64,000 nucleotides of DNA, taken from contig CAVXLN010000003.1 of the NCBI GenBank assembly GCA_963762435.1, forward strand, positions 633,271 through 697,270, written 5' to 3'. The notes beneath the pieces were generated by a model. The model was not told where the DNA came from. It was given only the letters and a program-made list of their open reading frames with translations, and made no database searches. A program made the translations under genes and the position numbers. This DNA is from JAXDMU01 sp963762435 (GTDB lineage: Bacteria; Pseudomonadota; Alphaproteobacteria; ATCC43930; CGMCC-115725). Within the stretch, counting starts at the first letter, position 1. Each line of letters opens with the position of its first letter. Shown one piece after another: positions 1 through 6,939 of this stretch.

Positions 1-1
1 C

Positions 2-49
2 AAGTTCAAGGATCCCGACGGCAATATCTTCGTGCTGTCGAGCCGCTAG
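2..49 (+). CDS. VOC family protein, C-terminal end (partial)
   Basis: The first 15 codons of the window read KFKDPDGNIFVLSSR and then a TAG stop. DPDGN followed by a hydrophobic strand is the classic last strand of glyoxalase/bleomycin-resistance (VOC) domains. The rest of the gene lies upstream of the window, so the substrate cannot be judged. Confidence 0.6.
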   Translation, partial: KFKDPDGNIFVLSSR

Positions 50-54
50 CTGCT

Positions 55-672
55 TCAGGTGCGCGCAGGATTGCTCCAGGCGGTGCGGTCAAAGGGCTGG
101 CTATGGCCGGAGACATAGAGCGCCACCTGGATGATCCATTGCTGGGTCGGCGCGCGCTGGCCGTGGATGATGAGGAGCAGCAGGCAGAGGCTGACGCCGA
201 GGCCGACCGTGAGAGAAGGCAGCCGGAAAGCGGGCCGGGCGAAACCGATGAACAGGAATCCGGCGCAGAGGCCGAGCAGGCAGCCCGCGACCACCTCGGA
301 TGGCGAATGGAACTCGAGCGCCACACGCGAGACGCCGACCGCGATGCCGACGGCAAATCCCAGCGCCAGCGCTGAGAGTCGCGCCGCCCGCGGCATCGGC
401 TGAAAGGTGAGATAGGCGCCGACGCCGAGGATCATGGTGGCGAGCGCCGAATGCCCGCTGAAGCCGGTGAAATCGAGCGCCTGGATGCCGATGCCCCAGC
501 CGATGAAGGCGATCTTCGACGCCACGACAGCGGCCGAAGCCAGCCCCATCACGAGGATCCAGACGAAGGCCGCGCGCCAGGACCGGCCGAGCACGAGCCA
601 GAGGGTGATGGCCGCCGCCGCCGGCAGCATCGCCGCCGCGTCACCGAAATTCGTCAAATCTGTCCAGAACAT
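55..672 (-). CDS. PAP2-family membrane phosphatase
   Basis: The 205-residue protein has five or six hydrophobic segments and the phosphatidic acid phosphatase type 2 signature in part: SGHS near residue 73 (motif 2) and SRVALEFH with a nearby S-E-V near residue 115 (motif 3, the usual SR-x5-H-x3-D). The first motif, K-x6-RP, is not obvious. PAP2 proteins remove phosphate from lipid phosphates or undecaprenyl pyrophosphate at the membrane, which would suit the glycan genes downstream. The start ATG at 672 is the only sensible one. The gene converges on the VOC gene with only 5 bases between the stops. Confidence 0.7.
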   Translation of the reverse strand: MFWTDLTNFGDAAAMLPAAAAITLWLVLGRSWRAAFVWILVMGLASAAVVASKIAFIGWGIGIQALDFTGFSGHSALATMILGVGAYLTFQPMPRAARLSALALGFAVGIAVGVSRVALEFHSPSEVVAGCLLGLCAGFLFIGFARPAFRLPSLTVGLGVSLCLLLLIIHGQRAPTQQWIIQVALYVSGHSQPFDRTAWSNPART

Positions 673-822
673 GAAATCGATCTCGGCTCTGACCTTGTAC
701 GTCTCAAACGATGCTGATCTCGATCAGCGGCGCCGTACCTTAAAGGAATTGGTCAACGAATTTATGAATAGCTGAGACGGTTTTCCAGCCTCTGTCCATC
801 GGGGCCTTCAGCGAGCCGGGTT

Positions 823-2028
823 ATGCGCATCCTCTTCCTGCACCAGAACATGCCGGGCCAGTTCAAGCATCTGGCGCCGGCGCTGGCGGCGCGCGGCCAT
901 GACGTGCTGTTCATCACGCGCAAGGTCGAGGCCGCCATCAAGGGTGTCCGTCGCATCGCCTATGAGCCGGCCCGCCCGGTCGCGCCCGACACGCATCATT
1001 ATCTTATCCAGACCGAAGCAGCCGTGCTCAATGGACAGGAGGTGGCTCGCCTTGCCCTCAAGCTCGAGGCGAAGGGCGAGCGACCCGATCTCATCGTGGC
1101 CCATCCGGGCTGGGGCGAATCCCTCTATCTCAAGGATGTCTGGCCGCAGGTCCCGCTGCTGCATTATTGCGAGTTCTTTTATCGCGCGCAGGGACTCGAC
1201 GTGAATTTCGACCCGTCCGACCGACTGAACTTCGACGAGACCTGCCGGCTCAGGACCCGCTCTGCGCATCATCTGCTGGCGCTCGAAGCCTGCGATCGCG
1301 GCTTGAGCCCGACCGAATGGCAGCGGCAAAGCCATCCTCAGGCCTATCGCGGCAAGATCGAGGTGATCTTCGACGGCGTCGACACCGATCTCCTGGCCCC
1401 CGATCCGCGCGCGCGCTTCACCTTGCCGAACGGCCGCGTGCTGACCGCCGAGGACGAGGTCGTGACCTACGTCGCGCGCAATCTCGAGCCCTATCGCGGC
1501 TTCCACAGCTTCATGCGGGCGCTGCCGTCGCTGCTCGAGCGGCGCCCGCATGCCGAGATCGTGATCGCGGGCGGCGACAGCGTCAGCTATGGCCGGCGCG
1601 CACCCAATAAACGGAGCTGGCGCGAGCATATGCTGGACGAGGTGGCACTCGATCCGGCGCGCGTGCATTTCACCGGCACGCTGCCTTATGCCCGCTATCT
1701 CGATCTCCTCAAGGTCTCTTCGCTGCATCTCTACCTGACCGTGCCCTTCGTGCTGTCCTGGTCGATGGTCGAGGCGATGGCGGCCGGTTGTCTGATGCTG
1801 GGGTCCACGACGGCACCGGTGCTGGAGTTCCTGGAGGAAGGTCGGAACGGCCTGACGGTCGATATGCTCGATCCCGCCGCGATCGCCGCCCGCGCTGCCG
1901 ATGCGCTCGCCGCCCGCGATCGGCTTGCCCCGTTGCGCCAGGCGGCACGCCAGACCGCTCTCGACCGCTGCTCGCTTGCCCGATGCCTGCCGCGCCAGCT
2001 GGCGCTGGTGGAGGAGCTCGCCGGCTGA
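823..2028 (+). CDS. Glycosyltransferase, family 4 (GT-B)
   Basis: This 401-residue protein begins MRILFLHQNMPGQF, a typical GT4 N-terminal strand and glycine loop. Its C-terminal half carries the donor-binding Rossmann fold: VTYVARNLEPYRGF starts it (about residue 217) and a VEAMAAGC-type stretch (about residue 316) sits where GT4 enzymes place the sugar-nucleotide contacts. It probably transfers a sugar from an NDP-sugar onto a glycan acceptor on the cytoplasmic side of the membrane. No signal peptide is seen. The Shine-Dalgarno is weak. It stands alone just upstream of the type I secretion genes. Confidence 0.8.
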   Translation: MRILFLHQNMPGQFKHLAPALAARGHDVLFITRKVEAAIKGVRRIAYEPARPVAPDTHHYLIQTEAAVLNGQEVARLALKLEAKGERPDLIVAHPGWGESLYLKDVWPQVPLLHYCEFFYRAQGLDVNFDPSDRLNFDETCRLRTRSAHHLLALEACDRGLSPTEWQRQSHPQAYRGKIEVIFDGVDTDLLAPDPRARFTLPNGRVLTAEDEVVTYVARNLEPYRGFHSFMRALPSLLERRPHAEIVIAGGDSVSYGRRAPNKRSWREHMLDEVALDPARVHFTGTLPYARYLDLLKVSSLHLYLTVPFVLSWSMVEAMAAGCLMLGSTTAPVLEFLEEGRNGLTVDMLDPAAIAARAADALAARDRLAPLRQAARQTALDRCSLARCLPRQLALVEELAG

Positions 2029-2184
2029 TTGATGCCGGATACATCCGAATTCAATCGGATTTGCACTGGAATTCAAATTATCTCCGGTTGAAGCAAGACT
2101 CAATCGCGCAGCGAAAGCGCTGCCCAACCCATTCACTTTATTATACGAGTCCGCTCCCGATCATAGTAGATGCGGAGAGTATGG

Positions 2185-3918
2185 ATGGCGACGCCCAGTG
2201 TCGGAATGAGCGCCGGCCAAAAGATCCTGCGCCAGGCTAGAGGACGGTTCTGGCAAGGCATGCTGCTCGGCGGCGGCCTGACGGCCGCGGTCAATCTGCT
2301 GGTCCTGCTGGTACCGATCTACGATCTGCAGATCTATGACCGCGTGATGACGACGCAGAATACCGACACGCTGGCCGCGATGACCATAGCGGTCCTAGTC
2401 GGCATGTCGATCTGCGCCTTCTTCGATTATCTGCGCGCGCTCGTCTTCATCATCATGTCCGACCGGTTCAGCCGGAAGCTGACCGTGGTGACGCTCGAGG
2501 CCGCACTGGCCGGCAGCCTCAAGGGCAGCGCCATCGGCACCTCGCAGGCGATGCGCGACCTGGCCGAGGTCAAGAGCTTCATCGCGAGCCCGGATGTCCA
2601 GATCCCGCTCGAATTCATCTGGGTTCCGGTCTACATCGTCATCCTGTTCCTGCTGCACCCCTATTTCGGCATCTTCGGCATCGGCTGCGCCTCGATCCTG
2701 GCGCTGCTGTCGTGGCTGACCGACGTGCTGACGCGCGCGCAGCTGCATGAGGCGAACGACCAGCAGGTGCGCGCGTTCGCCGAGATCAGCTCGACCGTCC
2801 GGCATGCCGAGGCGGTCGAAGGCATGGGCATGCTGCCGGCGATCGCCCGCCGTTGGCAGGGCCGCCAGCTCGAGATCATCGAGCGGTTCAACGGGCCGAC
2901 CCGCACGGTCAAGCTGCTCGCCGCCATCACGAAGGCGGCACGCCTGCTGATGGCCGGCATGGTGATCGCCATCGGCGCTATCGTGATCATGGCGCATGGC
3001 GCCTCGCCGGGTGCCATCATGGCGGCCAGCCTGATCGTGGCGCGTACGCTGGCGCCGTTCGACCGGCTGGTCAGCGGCTGGCGCCGCTGGGTCAAGATCG
3101 CGTCGGCCTATCGTCGGCTCTATACGCTCCTCGGCGGCACGGCGGCGCTGCGCGGCACAGGCGCCATGCCCGCCAGCGAAGGGCGCCTCACAATCGATCG
3201 GCTCCTTTTCCTGCCGGCGCAATCGACCAAGCCGGTCATCCGCGGCATTTCCTTCGCGGTCGAGCCGGGCGAGGTGCTGGGCGTCATCGGCCCGTCGGCC
3301 GCCGGCAAATCGACGCTCGCCCGCCTGGTCGTTGGCCTGTTCGAGCCAAGCTCCGGCGGCATCTTCCTCGACGGCATCTCGACATATCTCTGGGAGCGCG
3401 AGAGCTTCGGCAAGGTCGTGGGATATGTGCCGCAATCGGTGGCGCTCATGGACGGCACGGTGCGCGAGAATATCGCGCGCATGGAGGATGCCGATCCACG
3501 TCTGGTGATCGAGGCGGCGCGCAAGGCCGGCGTGCATGAGATGATCGGCCGCCTGCCCTTCGGCTATGAGACGGTCATCGGCGATACCGGCTACAGCCTG
3601 AGCGGCGGCCAGCGGCAACGCGTGGCCCTCGCCCGTGCCCTCTATAACAACCCCAAGCTCCTGGTGCTGGACGAGCCCAATGCCAACCTCGACGGGCCGG
3701 GCGAGCAGGCGCTGCTGACCTCGATCCTGGCCGCGAAGAAGATGGGAACGACTGTGCTGCTGATCGCGCACCGCCCCTCGATCATCGCTGTCTGCGACAA
3801 GGTGATGGTGATGAAGGAAGGCCAGATCGAGCAGTTCGGCCCGCGCGACGAGGTCATGAAGACGGTCTCGATGCCCCCGCGCGCGGCGGCCGAAGGGCCG
3901 CGGCTGGTGACGGCATGA
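2185..3918 (+). CDS. Type I secretion ABC transporter, permease/ATPase (PrtD-like)
   Basis: The protein fuses an N-terminal exporter membrane domain (first hydrophobic helix about residues 25-48, more to about 290) to an ABC ATPase. Counting from the ATG at 2185, Walker A is GPSAAGKST at 369-377, the signature LSGGQ at 472-476, Walker B VLDEP with D496/E497, and the H-loop His is 529. There is no N-terminal peptidase C39 domain, which fits the PrtD/AprD group that exports RTX proteins. An upstream in-frame ATG at 2170 lacks a ribosome site, whereas GGAGAG at 2174-2179 is 5 bases before 2185. Its stop overlaps the adaptor start by ATGA. Confidence 0.92.
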   Translation: MATPSVGMSAGQKILRQARGRFWQGMLLGGGLTAAVNLLVLLVPIYDLQIYDRVMTTQNTDTLAAMTIAVLVGMSICAFFDYLRALVFIIMSDRFSRKLTVVTLEAALAGSLKGSAIGTSQAMRDLAEVKSFIASPDVQIPLEFIWVPVYIVILFLLHPYFGIFGIGCASILALLSWLTDVLTRAQLHEANDQQVRAFAEISSTVRHAEAVEGMGMLPAIARRWQGRQLEIIERFNGPTRTVKLLAAITKAARLLMAGMVIAIGAIVIMAHGASPGAIMAASLIVARTLAPFDRLVSGWRRWVKIASAYRRLYTLLGGTAALRGTGAMPASEGRLTIDRLLFLPAQSTKPVIRGISFAVEPGEVLGVIGPSAAGKSTLARLVVGLFEPSSGGIFLDGISTYLWERESFGKVVGYVPQSVALMDGTVRENIARMEDADPRLVIEAARKAGVHEMIGRLPFGYETVIGDTGYSLSGGQRQRVALARALYNNPKLLVLDEPNANLDGPGEQALLTSILAAKKMGTTVLLIAHRPSIIAVCDKVMVMKEGQIEQFGPRDEVMKTVSMPPRAAAEGPRLVTA

Positions 3919-5288
3919 CCGATACCGGCGCGCTCAAAGCACCGGTGCTGGTGCCCCCGACACCGCTCCGGCCCTGGCAGGAACGGCTCGAGGCCGAGGT
4001 CCCGGAACCGTCGCTGAAGCGCGTCGGCACGGCGGCGACGCTGGCGCTGGCCTTGACCTTCGGCGGTTTCCTCACCTGGGCCTGCACGATGAACCTCGAT
4101 GCCGCGGCGATCGCCGGCGGCACGGTCGTGGCCGAAAGCAGCCGCAAGACTGTCGATCATCTCGAAGGCGGCATCCTGCGCGAGCTGCTGGTCGATGAAG
4201 GCCAGCATGTGACCGTCGGCCAGCCGCTGCTGCGCCTCGACGCGATCCAGTCGGATGCGAATCTGGGCGAGCAGCGCGGCCAGTTCCAGGCACTTTTGGC
4301 CCATGCCGTGCGCCTCGCCGCCGAGCAGCGCGGCGATCGCGAGATGAAGCTGACGCCCGAGCTGCAGGGCATGATGGATGATCCGGCCGTCGCCAAGGTC
4401 GTGGCCGACGAGCGCGAGCTCTTCCGCCAACGGCTCGATACCTTCGACAATACGAGCGATGTTCAGCGCAAGAAGATCGACCAGTTGAACGAGCAGATCG
4501 CCGCGTTCCGCGTGCAGATCGCCGCGACCAAGGAACGCGAGCATTATACCACCGACGAGTTCGCCGGGGTGAAGACGCTGTTCGACAAGGGGTTCGAGAC
4601 GAAACCGCGCATGCTCGATTTGCAAGCGCAGCTGTCGGACCTCAAAGGCCGGCTGGGCGAGCTCGACGGCGACATCTCTCAGGCGCAGCAGGCGATCGGC
4701 GGCGCCCAGCTCGAGATCATCGGCGCGCGCCAGCAGCGTCAATCGGACGCCGGCACGGCGCTGTCGGATACCCAGGCGCAGATCGGCGCTCTTCGCGAAA
4801 GGCTGACCGCGGCCGAGGATATCTCGCGCCGCCGGACCGTGCTCTCGCCGCAGGACGGCATCGTCACGGCGCTCAACTATCATACGCTGGGTGCCGTCAT
4901 CCCGCCGGCGCAGCCGATCCTCGATATCGTGCCGGTGAACGACAACATGCTGGTCGAGGCGCAGATCCTGCCGACCGATATCGAGCATGTGAAGGTCGGC
5001 GAGCGCGCCAATGTCCGCCTGCTCGCCTACAAGCAGCACAAGGTGCCGATCCTCCAGGGCACCGTCTCCTATGTCTCGGCCGACAAGCAGGTCGATCCCA
5101 AGAGCGGCGAGGATTACTTCGTCGCGCGGATCGAGCTTCCGGCCTCGACGTTCCGCGACCTGCACAATGTCCAGCTGACGCCGGGCAGCCCGTGCGAGGT
5201 CATGGTTCTGCGCGGCGATCGCAAGGCAATCGATTACTTCATCTCGCCGATCCTCGAGAGCACGCGGCGCGCCTTCCGTGAAGACTAA
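3915..5288 (+). CDS. Type I secretion membrane fusion protein, HlyD family
   Basis: This 457-residue adaptor would link the inner-membrane ABC exporter to an outer-membrane TolC-like channel. One membrane helix lies at about residues 37-58. A biotinyl-lipoyl half motif (TVDHLEGGILRELLVDEG, about 77-94) follows, then a long alpha-helical coiled-coil hairpin (about 115-290). A second lipoyl half (SPQDGIVTALNYHT) and a beta-rich C-terminus finish the protein. It starts within the stop of the ATPase (ATGA), so the two are translationally coupled. No TolC homologue is present in the window. Confidence 0.92.
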   Translation: MTDTGALKAPVLVPPTPLRPWQERLEAEVPEPSLKRVGTAATLALALTFGGFLTWACTMNLDAAAIAGGTVVAESSRKTVDHLEGGILRELLVDEGQHVTVGQPLLRLDAIQSDANLGEQRGQFQALLAHAVRLAAEQRGDREMKLTPELQGMMDDPAVAKVVADERELFRQRLDTFDNTSDVQRKKIDQLNEQIAAFRVQIAATKEREHYTTDEFAGVKTLFDKGFETKPRMLDLQAQLSDLKGRLGELDGDISQAQQAIGGAQLEIIGARQQRQSDAGTALSDTQAQIGALRERLTAAEDISRRRTVLSPQDGIVTALNYHTLGAVIPPAQPILDIVPVNDNMLVEAQILPTDIEHVKVGERANVRLLAYKQHKVPILQGTVSYVSADKQVDPKSGEDYFVARIELPASTFRDLHNVQLTPGSPCEVMVLRGDRKAIDYFISPILESTRRAFRED

Positions 5289-5295
5289 GAGTCCG

Positions 5296-5330
5296 TTGCG
5301 GGATAGATGAATAATTCATCTATCTCGCAA
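5296..5330 (+). terminator. 16-bp hairpin after the type I secretion operon
   Basis: The arms TTGCGGGATAGATGAA (5296-5311) and TTCATCTATCTCGCAA (5315-5330) pair over 16 bases with a single G-T pair and a 3-base loop. It lies 8 bases after the adaptor stop, where a terminator or 3'-end stabilising hairpin would be expected. The stem is AT-rich for this genome and has no T-run after it, so a protein-binding palindrome for the AT-rich promoter region of the next gene is an alternative. Confidence 0.5.
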
Positions 5331-5505
5331 GAGAAGCGTAAACAACAAAAATATACAGACGAAAAAACTCTCAACTTTATGTTCCACGGCTCGCTTGAGA
5401 TTTAAAATATCTCGTCTAAACTACAATCCAAGCAGCCGGCGATGATAAGCAGAGCTGACGAAACATCGCGTTGATTCCACCGACCAACTAATTCTGAGGA
5501 CGGAC

Positions 5506-6726
5506 ATGGCAACGATTATTGGCGGCGCCTTCGACGAGGTGCTTCACGGAACGAACGGCAATGATTTGATCATCGATGAGGGCGGCAACGACACCATCTT
5601 CGGTGGCGGCGGCAATGATACCGTGCTGGGCGGTACCGGCTCGATCCACCTCAGCGAGGGCAACGGCAACAACGTCATCACCGGCGGCAACGGCAACGAC
5701 GTGATGACGCTGGGCAACGGCAACGACTTCATCGGCGGCAGCGGCCCCGACAATGCCGGTTCCGGCAACGACCATATGACGCTCGGCAACGGCAACGACA
5801 CGATCAATGGCGGCAGCGGCCATGACGCGATCCAGGCCGGCAACGGCAACGACCAATATATCGGTCACGGCGGCGTCGATAAGGTCACCTTCGGCAACGG
5901 CAACGACACGATCAACGCCAATGACGCGACCGTGACCGCCAAGCTCGGCAACGGCAACAACGTCATCAATGCCGGCGAGAACGACAGTCACTTCACCGCC
6001 GGCAACGGCAACAACACCTTCCATGGCGGCGTCGCCAACAACTCGGTGACCTTCGGCAACGGCCACAATGTCGTCGAAGGCGGCATCGGCAACGACCACA
6101 TCACGGTCGGCAACGGCGACAATCTGATCCAATCGAGTCTCGGCAACGACACGATCACGGCCGGCGACGGCCATAACGTGATCGATGGCGGCCAGGGCAA
6201 CGATGTCATCCATGCCGGCAGCGGCAGCAATCTCTATGTCGGCGATGTCGGCAACGACCAGGTCACCATGGGCAACGGCAATGACACGGTCATGGCCGGC
6301 AGCGGCGACACGACCGTGCATCTCGGCAACGGCAACGATGTCGTGCAGGGCGGCAGCGGCAATCTGTCGGTCTGGCTGGGCTCCGGCACCGACACGGTCA
6401 CACTGGGATCGGGCGATGCCACGATCCATGTCGGGACCGGCAACGAGGTGCTGACGGCCGGCAGCGGCCAGGACACCTTCATGTTCGGCGGCGGCGGCGG
6501 CAAGGACGTGATCATGGACTTCAAGCAGGGCGAAGATCTGCTCGTTATCGCCAAGCATATTAACGGCCTGGATATCAACAACGTGCATGATCTCCTCAGC
6601 CATCTCTCGACCGACTCGCATGGCAATGCGGTGCTCGATCTGGGCCATGGCGACTCGATTACGCTCAACAACGTCACGGTCAGTGAAATCGAACATAGTC
6701 CGCATCAGTTCTTCACCGTCCACTGA
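5506..6726 (+). CDS. RTX (hemolysin-type) calcium-binding repeat protein, likely type I cargo
   Basis: Almost the whole 406-residue protein is glycine- and aspartate-rich nonapeptide-like repeats from about residue 10 to 325, mostly of the form GNGND or GNGNN rather than the textbook GGxGxD. These build a calcium-loaded beta-roll. The end (about 330-406) is a hydrophobic and acidic tail (FMFGGGGGKDVIMDF, then DLLVIAKHI) of the kind recognised by type I exporters. There is no N-terminal signal peptide and no enzymatic domain. An AGGA ribosome site precedes the ATG. Its place right after the exporter genes makes it the obvious substrate. Its role may be structural, such as in matrix or a surface layer. 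Confidence 0.88.
   Translation: MATIIGGAFDEVLHGTNGNDLIIDEGGNDTIFGGGGNDTVLGGTGSIHLSEGNGNNVITGGNGNDVMTLGNGNDFIGGSGPDNAGSGNDHMTLGNGNDTINGGSGHDAIQAGNGNDQYIGHGGVDKVTFGNGNDTINANDATVTAKLGNGNNVINAGENDSHFTAGNGNNTFHGGVANNSVTFGNGHNVVEGGIGNDHITVGNGDNLIQSSLGNDTITAGDGHNVIDGGQGNDVIHAGSGSNLYVGDVGNDQVTMGNGNDTVMAGSGDTTVHLGNGNDVVQGGSGNLSVWLGSGTDTVTLGSGDATIHVGTGNEVLTAGSGQDTFMFGGGGGKDVIMDFKQGEDLLVIAKHINGLDINNVHDLLSHLSTDSHGNAVLDLGHGDSITLNNVTVSEIEHSPHQFFTVH
5530..6480 (+). repeat. In-gene RTX repeat tract
   Basis: At DNA level the motif ggcaacggcaacgac and near variants recur many times at 27-base or irregular spacing inside the RTX gene. The degeneracy matches protein-level selection rather than recent DNA duplication. 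Confidence 0.8.
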
Positions 6727-6756
6727 CGCGCCGATCCTTCGGGTCGCGTGGATTTC

Positions 6757-6790
6757 CGGGACGGGTTGCCGCCGATGGCAGCCCGTCCCG
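6757..6790 (+). terminator. Strong GC hairpin after the RTX gene
   Basis: CGGGACGGGTTGCC at 6757-6770 pairs with GGCAGCCCGTCCCG at 6777-6790 over 14 bases with one G-T pair and a 6-base loop. It begins 31 bases after the stop. No long T-run follows, as is common in high-GC alphaproteobacteria. Confidence 0.6.
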
Positions 6791-6873
6791 TCCGCGTCCC
6801 AGGGCTAGGCTAGAGCCCGATGCGGTCAGGTCGAAACGGCCTGGCTGCTGAATCGGTCTCTAACTTATTGAGG

Positions 6874-6920
6874 TAGAGCAAGATTCAGATTTTAGGTCGA
6901 CCTAAAATCATCTTGCTCTA
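6874..6920. repeat. Long interrupted palindrome (REP-like intergenic element)
   Basis: The outer arms TAGAGCAAGAT (6874-6884) and ATCTTGCTCTA (6910-6920) and the inner arms GATTTTAGGTC (6888-6898) and GACCTAAAATC (6899-6909) are all perfectly complementary. Only a 3-base bulge (6885-6887) interrupts the 47-base element, and the centre has no loop. It ends 19 bases before the next start codon. The ends resemble the TAGAGCA...TGCTCTA palindromes that I recall being scattered between genes in alphaproteobacteria. No second full copy was noticed here. Confidence 0.65.
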
Positions 6921-6939
6921 GCGTCCGAAAGAAGGCCGC

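Noticed and set aside
2043..2060. ATCCGA-N6-TCGGAT hairpin after the first glycosyltransferase
   Set aside because: A 6-base stem without a T-run is too weak to call a terminator.
5530..6480. Short regular repeats considered as a CRISPR-like array
   Set aside because: They are in frame, encode GNGND units and have no unique spacers of constant length.
5488..6723. A 411-codon minus-strand frame across the RTX gene rich in VAVA repeats
   Set aside because: It is the mirror of the GNGND repeats and has no ribosome site or neighbour support.
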